64,000 bases of DNA. Source: Accumulibacter jenkinsii (GTDB lineage: Bacteria > Pseudomonadota > Gammaproteobacteria > Burkholderiales > Rhodocyclaceae). This document shows, one piece after another, positions 36,669 to 43,784 of the stretch. The notes beneath the pieces are model-generated. The model did not search any database. It was given only the letters and a program-made list of their open reading frames with translations, and was not told the DNA's origin. Where the stretch lies: contig JAZKUF010000001.1 of the NCBI GenBank assembly GCA_036625225.1, forward strand, positions 1,550,001 to 1,614,000, in the 5' to 3' direction. Both the position numbers and the translations under genes were made by a program. Numbering within the stretch: the first letter of the stretch is position 1; every line of letters begins with the position of its first letter.

Positions 36669-39044
36669 ATGAAATTTTCTGAATCCTGGCTTCGCAGCTT
36701 CGTCGACCCCGCCTGCTCGGGTCACCAGTTCTCGCACTTGTTGACCATGGCTGGCCTCGAAGTCGAGGAAGAGGAAACGGTCGCGCCGTTCTTCGACCAC
36801 GTCGTGGTCGCCGAGGTGGTCACCGTCGATCGGCATCCGGACGCCGATCGCCTCAAACTGTGTCGGGTCGATGTCGGTGCCGGAGAGTTGCTGCAGATCG
36901 TCTGCGGCGCCCCGAACGCTGCCGCCGGAATCAAGGTGCCGTGTGCGCTGCCGGGCGCCGTCCTGCCCGGTGGCTTGACGATTGCGGTCAGCAAGGTCCG
37001 CGGCATCGAGTCCTTCGGCATGCTCTGCTCGGCCAGGGAACTGGGCATTGCCGAAGATGCTGCCGGTCTGCTGGTGTTGAGTGCCGAGGCGCCGGTGGGC
37101 GTAGACATCCGCCGCCATCTGGATCTCGATGACCGCCTGTTGACCCTCAAGCTGACGCCGAACCGGGCCGACTGCCTGTCGCTTGAAGGCGTCGCCCGCG
37201 AAGTCGCCGCTCTGACCGCAACCCCGGCGACCTTGCTCACCGTCGAAGAAGTCGAGGTGACGATCGACCGCCAACGCGCCATCGTGCTCGATGCGCCCGA
37301 CGCCTGCCCGCGTTACTGCGGGCGCGTGATCGCCGACGTCGACGCGCGGGCGACGACGCCGGAATGGATGCGGCGGCGCCTCGAGCGCAGCGGCATCCGC
37401 CCGATTTCGGCGCTGGTCGACATCACCAACTACGTGATGCTCGAAGTCGGTCAGCCGCTGCACGCCTTCGATAACCATCAACTTGCTGGCGCGATCCACG
37501 CCCGCATGGCGCGCCCGGCGGAGACCATCGCCCTCCTCAACGAGCAGACCCTCGAACTGCAGGACGACGTGCTGTTGATCGCCGACGATCAAAGGCCGCT
37601 GGCGATGGGCGGCATCATGGGCGGCGGCGACAGCGGCATCACGCTGACGACGACCGAGGTGTTCCTCGAAGCCGCCTTCTTCGCGCCCCGGGCAATTGCC
37701 GGTCGCGCCCGGCGTTACGGCTTCGTCTCCGAGGCCTCACACCGCTTCGAGCGCGGGGTTGACTTTGGCGCTACGCGGCGCGCGCTGGAACGTGCCACGC
37801 GCCTGATCATCGACCTCTGTGGCGGTCGCGCCGGCCCGGTCGGCGAAGCGCAGGCGACCCTGCCCGAGCGGCGGCCGGTGCGCCTGCGACCGGCCCGCGT
37901 TGCCAGGGTGCTTGGCTTGCCACTGAGCAGCGAACGAATCGGCGAACTGTTCGCCCGCCTCGACCTGCCGTTTGCCCGCGATGGCGAGGACTTCATCGTC
38001 CACCCGCCGAGCTACCGCTTCGACCTCGAAATCGAGGAAGACCTGATCGAGGAGATCGTCCGCCTGCACGGCTATGAGAATCTGCCTTCGGCGGCACCGC
38101 GGGCCTTGCTGTCGATGCTGCCGCAGAGCGAGCAGCAGCGGCCGCTCGCCCGCGTTCGCCAGACAGTGGCCGATTGCGGCTATCAGGAGGTGATCAACTT
38201 CGCCTTCGTCGAACAAAGCTGGGAAGAGGACTTTGCCGGCAACGACCGGCTGATCCGGCTGGCCAACCCGATCGCCAGCCAGTTCTCGGTCATGCGCTCG
38301 TCACTGATCGGCGGCCTCGTCGGCAATCTGGCAGGCAACCTCAAGCACCGGCAGAGCCGGGTTCGCGTCTTCGAAACCGGACGCTGCTTCCTGCGTGACG
38401 ATCAGGGAACGCCGGTTGCCGGATTTCGCCAGCCGTGGAGAATCGCGGCGCTCGCCTATGGCACGGCGCTTCCCGAACAGTGGGGTAGCAAGGCGCGCAA
38501 CGTCGACTTCTTCGACCTCAAGGGCGACCTCGAACGTCTGCTCGTACCGCTTGCCGCGAGCTTCGAGAAAGCCTCGCACCCGGCCCTCCATCCTGGCCGC
38601 AGTGCACGCGTGCTGGTCGCCGGCCAGGCGATCGGTTTCATCGGCGAACTGCATCCGCAGTGGCAGCAGAAGTATGAACTGCCCCTGCCGCCAGTGCTTT
38701 TCGAACTCGAACTCGACCCCGTGACGCAGGCACACCTGCCGCGACACAGCGACTTCTCCCGGCAGCCGATGGTCATCCGCGACCTTGCCGTGGTGGTGGA
38801 TCACGGGCTCGAACTGGGGCAGCTGCTCGCTGCGCTGAGTGCCCATCGTCCACCCATCGTGCAAGCTATCCACCTCTTCGACGTCTATGTCGGGCGGGGC
38901 GTCGAAGCGGGCAAGAAAAGCCTTGCCTTTCGCATAATGATGCAAGATACTCGAAAAACCTTGCTCGAAGCCGAAGTTGATGCCGCCATGCAACACCTGA
39001 TGGCTTATCTGCAACAGGCATTCGCCGCACAGTTGCGCGTCTGA
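36669..39044 (+). CDS. pheT: Phenylalanyl-tRNA synthetase beta subunit
   Basis: The 791-residue beta subunit has an N-terminal EMAP-like tRNA-binding domain (VVTVDRHPDADRLKLCRVDV), B3/B4 editing domains (MGGIMGGGDSGIT; VSEASHRFERGVDF), a B5 domain and a C-terminal ferredoxin-fold anticodon domain (RDLAVVVDHGLELGQLL). Length is normal. It ends 10 bases before ihfA, the order found in many proteobacteria. Confidence 0.97.
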   Translation: MKFSESWLRSFVDPACSGHQFSHLLTMAGLEVEEEETVAPFFDHVVVAEVVTVDRHPDADRLKLCRVDVGAGELLQIVCGAPNAAAGIKVPCALPGAVLPGGLTIAVSKVRGIESFGMLCSARELGIAEDAAGLLVLSAEAPVGVDIRRHLDLDDRLLTLKLTPNRADCLSLEGVAREVAALTATPATLLTVEEVEVTIDRQRAIVLDAPDACPRYCGRVIADVDARATTPEWMRRRLERSGIRPISALVDITNYVMLEVGQPLHAFDNHQLAGAIHARMARPAETIALLNEQTLELQDDVLLIADDQRPLAMGGIMGGGDSGITLTTTEVFLEAAFFAPRAIAGRARRYGFVSEASHRFERGVDFGATRRALERATRLIIDLCGGRAGPVGEAQATLPERRPVRLRPARVARVLGLPLSSERIGELFARLDLPFARDGEDFIVHPPSYRFDLEIEEDLIEEIVRLHGYENLPSAAPRALLSMLPQSEQQRPLARVRQTVADCGYQEVINFAFVEQSWEEDFAGNDRLIRLANPIASQFSVMRSSLIGGLVGNLAGNLKHRQSRVRVFETGRCFLRDDQGTPVAGFRQPWRIAALAYGTALPEQWGSKARNVDFFDLKGDLERLLVPLAASFEKASHPALHPGRSARVLVAGQAIGFIGELHPQWQQKYELPLPPVLFELELDPVTQAHLPRHSDFSRQPMVIRDLAVVVDHGLELGQLLAALSAHRPPIVQAIHLFDVYVGRGVEAGKKSLAFRIMMQDTRKTLLEAEVDAAMQHLMAYLQQAFAAQLRV

Positions 39045-39054
39045 GAGAGAGAAG

Positions 39055-39357
39055 ATGACGCTTACCAAAGCAGAACTCGCGGACTTGCTGTTCGAGAAGG
39101 TCGGCCTCAACAAGCGTGAGGCGAAGGATATGGTCGAAGCCTTTTTTGAAGAGATTCGCAATGCGCTGGAACGGGGTGACGGCGTCAAGCTATCCGGGTT
39201 CGGCAATTTCCAACTACGCGACAAGCCACAGCGTCCGGGCCGCAATCCCAAGACCGGAGAGGAAATTCCCATTACTGCCCGACGAGTCGTTACCTTTCAT
39301 GCCAGCCAGAAACTGAAGGCCGAGGTGGAGCACGCCTATGATGGAAATCAGCCATAA
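39055..39357 (+). CDS. ihfA: Integration host factor alpha subunit
   Basis: The 100-residue HU/IHF-family protein starts MTLTKAELADLLFEKVGLNK and has the IHF-alpha DNA-binding arm (SGFGNFQLRDKPQRPGRNPK followed by TGEEIPI). As a heterodimer with IhfB it bends DNA by about 160 degrees and assists site-specific recombination, sigma-54 promoters and replication. It is thus a plausible cofactor for the integrase and the sigma-54 promoter described below. Its last codons overlap the start of the MerR gene. Confidence 0.96.
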   Translation: MTLTKAELADLLFEKVGLNKREAKDMVEAFFEEIRNALERGDGVKLSGFGNFQLRDKPQRPGRNPKTGEEIPITARRVVTFHASQKLKAEVEHAYDGNQP

Positions 39358-39706
39358 AGAACCCGGTCAGGATCCTTTGCCGGCCATCCCCGCCAAGCGC
39401 TATTTCACGATTGGCGAGGTCAGCGAGCTGTGTGGCGTCAAGCCGCACGTCCTGCGCTATTGGGAACAGGAATTCTCTCAACTGCGGCCGGTGAAGCGTC
39501 GAGGCAACCGACGTTATTACCAGCATCACGAAGTACTGCTCGTTCGTCGCATCCGCGAACTGCTCTACAGCCAGGGCTTCACCATCAGCGGCGCCCGCAA
39601 CCGTCTCGACGATGCCCGGGAAGCGACCGAAGCCACGTCGTCCGGCCTAAAGCCCGAGGAACTGCGCGCCGAACTGTTACACATCGCTGAAATGCTGCGG
39701 CCATGA
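39338..39706 (+). CDS. MerR-family regulator
   Basis: This 122-residue protein has an N-terminal winged helix-turn-helix, YFTIGEVSELCGVKPHVLRYWEQEF, then LRPVKRRGNRRYYQHHE and a short helical tail. It belongs to the small MerR-like proteins regularly encoded next to ihfA in proteobacteria. Effector and targets are unknown. It overlaps the ihfA 3' end by 20 bases and ends 37 bases before tRNA-Pro. Confidence 0.9.
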   Translation: MMEISHKEPGQDPLPAIPAKRYFTIGEVSELCGVKPHVLRYWEQEFSQLRPVKRRGNRRYYQHHEVLLVRRIRELLYSQGFTISGARNRLDDAREATEATSSGLKPEELRAELLHIAEMLRP

Positions 39707-39726
39707 GTCATGGCGGTGTTTTCGGT

Positions 39727-39732
39727 TATAAT
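39727..39732 (+). promoter_or_regulatory. -10 box of the tRNA-Pro promoter
   Basis: A perfect TATAAT ends 11 bases before the tRNA-Pro gene. The -35 position (around 39704-39709) matches the consensus poorly. Confidence 0.6.
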
Positions 39733-39743
39733 GATTGACTTGT

Positions 39744-39820
39744 CGGGGCGTGGCGCAGCCTGGTAGCGCACTTGCATGGGGTGCAAGGGGTCCCGAGTTC
39801 GAATCCCGGCGCCCCGACCA
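39744..39820 (+). tRNA. tRNA-Pro (GGG anticodon)
   Basis: A 77-base cloverleaf with encoded CCA. The acceptor stem is CGGGGCG/CGCCCCG, the D arm contains CAGCCTGGTAGCGCA, the anticodon stem-loop is CTTGC-ATGGGGT-GCAAG with GGG as anticodon, and the T arm contains GTTCGAATC. It is intact, and its 3' half is the attachment site of the downstream element, whose integration leaves the tRNA sequence complete. Confidence 0.97.
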
Positions 39821-39822
39821 AT
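39776..39822 (+). repeat. attL (47-bp direct repeat)
   Basis: The sequence from the anticodon loop of tRNA-Pro through the CCA and two further bases is identical to 51089-51135. It marks the left junction of the island. Confidence 0.95.
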
Positions 39823-39847
39823 CGAATCAAGAAGTTAGCGTAAGAGA

Positions 39848-39877
39848 GAAACCGGCCAAGTGCCGGTTTCTTGTTTT
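39848..39877 (+). terminator. tRNA-Pro terminator supplied by the island
   Basis: GAAACCGGC (39848-39856) pairs with GCCGGTTTC (39862-39870), followed by TTGTTTT. It is nearly the same as the chromosomal terminator now displaced to 51157-51185, so the island carries a replacement terminator for the tRNA it splits from its own. Confidence 0.8.
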
Positions 39878-39921
39878 GCGGTACGGTTGGCGGTACGGTT
39901 TGCCAAGTGCTACCGTACCGC
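39878..39921. repeat. Three GCGGTACGGT boxes near attL (candidate arm sites)
   Basis: GCGGTACGGT occurs at 39878-39887 and 39890-39899, and its reverse complement at 39912-39921. Three direct copies also occur near attR. Placement just inside both ends fits arm-type integrase or excisionase binding sites. Confidence 0.65.
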
Positions 39922-39929
39922 TTCCTGCT

Positions 39930-40799
39930 TCACCTGCCGATTGATACGCGGGTCTCAAACCGTCCTTTCTGCCGGTAGGCATCAAGATCCACTTCCTTCA
40001 ACTGCGGCACGCGCTTGTAATCGACGTTGCCCTGCTTCCAAAATCGCGTCACGGAAACACCGAAACCGGCCTCGCTCGGATGGGTGATCAGCTCAAGTAG
40101 ATGATCCTTCGCTGATTCGAGCCGCGCAACCAGCGCATCGGCGTCACGCTTCAAGCTCACGTACGCCTCTGCCGCCAGTCGCCACTCTTCGTCCTTGCGA
40201 ATCACCTTGTCCCGCTCGGTCAGATCGGGTGGGGTGTCCGTTTCCAGGCAGCGGATGAAGACGTCCCAGGCTTCCTGTATCCGCTTCCAGCGGTTCGGGT
40301 CCGGCGTCACCTCGATGAGGATGCCCTCCTGTTGCTCACCGTCAAAGACGTACAGATGCGCCATAGTCGCCTTCGATACCATCAACTGGTGTTCGATCTG
40401 CCAGTCGTAATGAGGCGGCACCTCGCCACCAGCAACGGCCTTCCAGAGGGTGGAAGTGCGCCCCTTCACCGGGCACTTGATCTCGACGATCAACTCGCCA
40501 TCGAAGGTCAGCCCGTCGAGACTCGCCGAGTACGCGCCATCGACCAGCACCAACGGCTGCATGACATGGCCGGTGAGGGCCTCGTAGGCAGCGCGGGCCT
40601 GTGGCTCCAGCGCCGTACCGCGCGCCATAGCCGCATTGACTTCGGGCTGCCGGCGACCGGTGCGCAGCTCCCACAGTTGGTAGGGCGTCTGCCACGGTGA
40701 AGCGCCCATGACCACCGCCGTCTCGGACGCATTGCGATACTTCGCCCGGTGCTCGTGCCATTCCGGGCTGCCCTGGACCAGTTTGACGATGGTGGTCAT
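39930..40799 (-). CDS. YqaJ/lambda-exonuclease-family nuclease
   Basis: The 289-residue protein has the YqaJ viral recombinase layout: QGSPEWHEHRAK near the start, VMGASPWQTPYQLWELRTGR, then D95 in SASLDGLTFDGE and E106/K108 in VEIKCPVKG, a PD-(D/E)xK catalytic set. Such 5'-3' double-strand exonucleases make 3' single strands for an annealing protein. The adjacent DUF1071 gene, whose TGA overlaps this ATG (GTGATG at 40797-40802), is the likely partner. A GTG one codon upstream (40802) is possible. Confidence 0.9.
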   Translation of the reverse strand: MTTIVKLVQGSPEWHEHRAKYRNASETAVVMGASPWQTPYQLWELRTGRRQPEVNAAMARGTALEPQARAAYEALTGHVMQPLVLVDGAYSASLDGLTFDGELIVEIKCPVKGRTSTLWKAVAGGEVPPHYDWQIEHQLMVSKATMAHLYVFDGEQQEGILIEVTPDPNRWKRIQEAWDVFIRCLETDTPPDLTERDKVIRKDEEWRLAAEAYVSLKRDADALVARLESAKDHLLELITHPSEAGFGVSVTRFWKQGNVDYKRVPQLKEVDLDAYRQKGRFETRVSIGR

Positions 40800-41524
40800 C
40801 ACGCGGCCCTCCGCTTCTTGGTTTCGAGCGCCGCGATGACACGGGTCACCTCGCTCCTGGGAATGGTCTCCAGCGAGTCGAAGCCAAAGTACGCCAGCAA
40901 CTGCGCGACCTGGGTACCCGTCTCGGCGATCAGCCGCTCGATGAACTTCTTCTGGGCAGCGGTCAGGAGATTCTCAGATCCCGGCTGCGGGGTTTCACGA
41001 TCCTCCTTGCGCGGCAGATTGGTGACCTTCGCCGGTGCAGCGGTGCGCCGGGGCTTGGCCACAGGCGCGGGTGCCTCGGGGCGGTCTTCTCCGGTGTTGC
41101 CGGAGCCCCCGGTATTCCCGGCATCCTCCAGGTCAGGCAGGTCCTCACCCGCATAGATCGAGAGCCCCAGCCCGTGCAGCGCGATGGCCTTGACCAGGCA
41201 GCGCTGGATCGAGGTATTGATGTCGAACGGCGTCGGCGCCAGGATCGGCCGGTTCTTGTTGTCCAGGACCGGATGAATCTGACTCAGTGTCACGCCTTGC
41301 ACCGTCACCGCGACCTCGACGAAGAAGCCGAGTTCGCTCGACAGGTACGGCAGCCCGTCGAAGCGGCGCACCTCCCAACTGGCGTCGGGATCGGCAAGCC
41401 GCAGTTGTGCCACGGCAAAGGGCCAACTGAGGTACGAGAACAGGCCTTTCTTCTCGACATGCTTCGACACGTCGATCTGGAACAGGCGGCGGAAGGGATT
41501 GGTTGAATGGGAAGGGTTTTCCAT
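40799..41524 (-). CDS. DUF1071 single-strand annealing protein
   Basis: This 241-residue protein matches the DUF1071/Sak-type annealing proteins: EKKGLFSYLSWPFAVAQLRL, SSELGFFVEVAVTVQGV and FDINTSIQRCLVKAIALHGL followed by GLSIYAGEDLP. A Pro/Ala-rich linker (about 135-190) leads to a C-terminal helical domain (LLTAAQKKFIERLIAETG). These Rad52/Erf-like proteins pair single strands in phage recombination. The ATG at 41524 follows TTTTGGAG. It overlaps the exonuclease start, giving a Red-like operon. Confidence 0.85.
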   Translation of the reverse strand: MENPSHSTNPFRRLFQIDVSKHVEKKGLFSYLSWPFAVAQLRLADPDASWEVRRFDGLPYLSSELGFFVEVAVTVQGVTLSQIHPVLDNKNRPILAPTPFDINTSIQRCLVKAIALHGLGLSIYAGEDLPDLEDAGNTGGSGNTGEDRPEAPAPVAKPRRTAAPAKVTNLPRKEDRETPQPGSENLLTAAQKKFIERLIAETGTQVAQLLAYFGFDSLETIPRSEVTRVIAALETKKRRAA

Positions 41525-41553
41525 GATGAACTCCAAAAGAGATCGCGAGAAAC

Positions 41554-41593
41554 GACAACGCCCGACCGGCACAGGGCCAGGTCGGGCGTTGTC
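41554..41593. repeat. 14-bp stem hairpin upstream of the annealing protein gene
   Basis: GACAACGCCCGACC (41554-41567) is perfectly complementary to GGTCGGGCGTTGTC (41580-41593), separated by 12 bases. It lies 30 bases before the minus-strand start codon at 41524. No U tract follows on that strand. Similar hairpins precede two other genes in this module. Confidence 0.8.
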
Positions 41594-41764
41594 AGGGAAC
41601 CGCCAAAACGGCGGCGATCAGGGTTGCGACGTTGTCAGATTTATTGACCGCATCAATGTCGCCAAACAGTCTTGTTGTGATTGGGAGATGCCATGCCGGT
41701 CACCGGCAGAGCAGCCTCAGCGCCATTCGGCGCCGTGGGGCGCCCGGACCGATAACCTGTTGCT

Positions 41765-42664
41765 TCAGGCAGCGAGCGGCATGGCGTCGGCGGGGGTGAT
41801 CAAGCCGGCGTGTTCGAGCAGGTAGTCGGCAGCCTTCTGTGCCTGCGCGGAAGCGGTGAATACCGCGCGCTTGTCACGCTTGAGGACCTCCAGCCAACTG
41901 GCGATGTAGTTCGCGTGCTGCACCTGGCCTTCGAGCCGGCAATGCGCGGCCAGGAAGGCTGCGCCCATCTCGGCGATCAGCTCTTCCATCGCGTAGGCCG
42001 ATTCGCCGAAGCGCTTGCCGAGCTTCCGGCCCAGGCGCGAGGCGTGGCCCGTCCAGTGACAAAGCTCATGCAGTGCCGTGCTGTAGTAGCTCGCCTGATC
42101 CCTGAAGGAGGAACGCACCGGCAGGTAGATGAGATCGTTGGGGGGCGAGTAGAAGGCCCGGAATCCGCCGTTGCGAATCTCGGCGCCGGAACACTCGATG
42201 ATCCGCTCGGCGACCTCGGAAGGTTCCCAGGCGGGACCCTTGTCCGACGCCGCCCGGTATTCTTGGGGCAGGCCGTCGAGCTGGTCGAGATTGAAGACGT
42301 GGAAGACCTTGAGCAGCGGCAGGCGCCGTTTCTCGGAGTCCTCGCCGTCAGCCGGGGATTCGCTCTCGACCTTCTCGACCAGGCGCAACTCATAATAGAT
42401 GATGCTTGAGCTGCGCTCGCCTTTGCGGACGTGGCCACCGAGCTGCTGCGCCTGGCGGAAGGTCAGCCACTGGTGGGTGGTGTAGCCACGGCAGAAGGCT
42501 TCCAGACCGAGCAGGATGGTATTGATGCCGCGATAGGGGCGCTGCGAGAGCGCATTACGCGGGAAGGGATCGTCGCCGCCGGACCACGGTCGTATCCACG
42601 GCACGGTGCCGGCTTCCAGTTCGGCGATGATCTTGTCGGTGATGCTTTGATAGATGTCGTTCAT
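41765..42664 (-). CDS. ardC: ArdC-type antirestriction/zincin-like protein
   Basis: This 299-residue protein has an N-terminal DUF1738-like ssDNA-binding domain (IIAELEAGTVPWIRPWSGG, RPYRGINTILL, WLTFRQAQQLGGHVRKGE) and a C-terminal zincin metallopeptidase domain with H199-E200-x2-H203 in ALHELCHWTGH and a distal AMEELIAEMGAAFLA. ArdC proteins of plasmids and integrative elements bind single-stranded DNA and protect incoming DNA from restriction. Here it would help a satellite or ICE-like element establish itself. A 172-bp gap without a gene follows its 3' end. Confidence 0.88.
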   Translation of the reverse strand: MNDIYQSITDKIIAELEAGTVPWIRPWSGGDDPFPRNALSQRPYRGINTILLGLEAFCRGYTTHQWLTFRQAQQLGGHVRKGERSSSIIYYELRLVEKVESESPADGEDSEKRRLPLLKVFHVFNLDQLDGLPQEYRAASDKGPAWEPSEVAERIIECSGAEIRNGGFRAFYSPPNDLIYLPVRSSFRDQASYYSTALHELCHWTGHASRLGRKLGKRFGESAYAMEELIAEMGAAFLAAHCRLEGQVQHANYIASWLEVLKRDKRAVFTASAQAQKAADYLLEHAGLITPADAMPLAA

Positions 42665-42685
42665 TGTGAGGCTCCAAATAGGAAC

Positions 42686-42716
42686 GCCCCAGCCGGGGAT
42701 GACCCGGTCGGGGCGC
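42686..42716. repeat. Hairpin upstream of ardC
   Basis: CGCCCCAGCCGGG (42686-42698) pairs with CCCGGTCGGGGCG (42704-42716) with one mismatch and one G-U pair. It lies 21 bases before the ardC start at 42664. It has the same relative placement as the hairpin before the annealing protein gene. Confidence 0.7.
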
Positions 42717-42872
42717 GAAAGGATGGAAAAAGGGAAGGATCGCCAGCGCGCTACCTGAGTAGGCGCAGGCTGTAACGCAGGATCAGGCGGACACCCTGGC
42801 GTCCGGCTTCACCTGTTGCGGCAGCGAGAAGAACCCAGCGCAGCGACTGGCCGCTGCGATTCGGACCTCGAC

Positions 42873-43148
42873 TCAGATGTCGAGACGGATGCGCCCTGGG
42901 TAGTAGTTCTGGCCGTCCGCATAGCCGATCAGGCGTTTCAGGCCCGAGGTCGCCAGACTGGTCAGCAGACCCGCTACGGTCGCTGCCATGACGCCGCTGA
43001 AGGTGCCCCAGTGGATCAGGAGGACCAGCAGTGTCACCGCCAGATCGAGCAACAGGTCGTGTTTCAGCGCCCGCAGCATGGTTCGCCGGGGAAGTTTCGC
43101 CAGCAACAGCGCACCCGCGAGAAAGATCGTGAAACCTGTGGTCAGCAT
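42873..43148 (-). CDS. Small membrane protein of the island
   Basis: The 91-residue protein has two or three hydrophobic segments (LTTGFTIFLAGALLLAKL, HDLLLDLAVTLLVLLIHWGT, GVMAATVAGLLTSLA) and a polar tail with GYADGQNYYPGRIRLDI. It is probably an inner-membrane protein. I know no function. It lies 12 bases after the next small gene, so the two are likely co-transcribed. Confidence 0.65.
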   Translation of the reverse strand: MLTTGFTIFLAGALLLAKLPRRTMLRALKHDLLLDLAVTLLVLLIHWGTFSGVMAATVAGLLTSLATSGLKRLIGYADGQNYYPGRIRLDI

Positions 43149-43160
43149 GATCTTTCTCCT

Positions 43161-43361
43161 TCAGGCGTTTGGGCGGGAGGACTCCTCCCACGCGTCACGG
43201 ACATCGGAGGCCGCCTGACTGACGATGCCGGGCACCGTCTTGGCAGCGTTGATGGTCGCGCGCACGAAGCGGAAGGTCACGAGCGCGGCGCTCTTGATGA
43301 TGCGCGTTTCGCTCTCGGCATCGGCCGGCTTGAGGGGGACGGGTTGAACTTGGGTTTTCAT
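43161..43361 (-). CDS. Small hypothetical protein
   Basis: This is a 66-residue polar protein starting MKTQVQPVPLKPADAESETR and containing TFRFVRATINAAKTVPGIV near the C terminus. No family is recognised. The ATG at 43361 was preferred over the longer frame from 43400, which runs into the upstream hairpin. It has a hairpin 32 bases upstream and the membrane-protein gene 12 bases downstream. Confidence 0.55.
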   Translation of the reverse strand: MKTQVQPVPLKPADAESETRIIKSAALVTFRFVRATINAAKTVPGIVSQAASDVRDAWEESSRPNA

Positions 43362-43392
43362 GGTGATGCTCCTGTCAAAGGTACAAATGGAA

Positions 43393-43424
43393 AGCGGCAC
43401 CGCTCCAGAGGAGACGATGCCGCT
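43393..43424. repeat. Hairpin upstream of the small hypothetical gene
   Basis: AGCGGCA (43393-43399) and TGCCGCT (43418-43424) form a perfect 7-bp stem with an 18-base loop, 32 bases before the start codon at 43361. It is the third such hairpin in the island's left module. Confidence 0.6.
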
Positions 43425-43547
43425 ACGGGTGTGAGGATCAGGACGGTGGTCCTGGTCCTCGACTACAGGGAAGGCAGGCGGGTGCGCTGGGCGCAGCGCC
43501 AGACCGACGCAATGGGGGAACGACGTTCGTCCGGGAAACGGACGAAG

Positions 43548-43589
43548 AAAAGGAGTCTCGTCAGCTAACGGCTAAAGAGACTCCTTTTT
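43548..43589. terminator. Bidirectional terminator-like hairpin
   Basis: AAAAGGAGTCTC (43548-43559) pairs with GAGACTCCTTTT (43577-43588) around a 17-base loop and ends in TTTTT. The A run on the left and T run on the right let it terminate in either direction, isolating the left module from the cargo gene. Confidence 0.75.
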
Positions 43590-43784
43590 CGGGGAATGGA
43601 AAGCGAATCCGAACCGGGGGGGCGGGTTTGTGGGAAGGGGGATGGGTAAGGGAGCGGGCGGGTGCGCCAATATTTTTAAAATTTTTCTGCAGGAACAGGA
43701 GAGGATAGTGGTAAGGGAACTCAGCTACAGAGTAATATGGGGTCGTTGCGAAAAGCATTGGAAGGCTATTAAGGAGTCGATATC

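Larger units (their letters stand above)
43362..43784. other. 423-bp intergenic region with two hairpins and a change of composition
   Basis: No gene is seen. The region holds the 43393-43424 hairpin, a bidirectional terminator-like stem at 43548-43589, a G-rich stretch (43614-43660), and then the shift to AT-rich DNA around 43670 that continues through the cargo gene. Confidence 0.65.

Noticed and set aside
42751..43568. Overlapping frames at 42751-43191 (minus) and 42816-43568 (plus) in the island
   Set aside because: They lie in other frames across the small membrane-protein and hypothetical genes, contain Arg/Gly-rich shadow sequence and have no ribosome sites.
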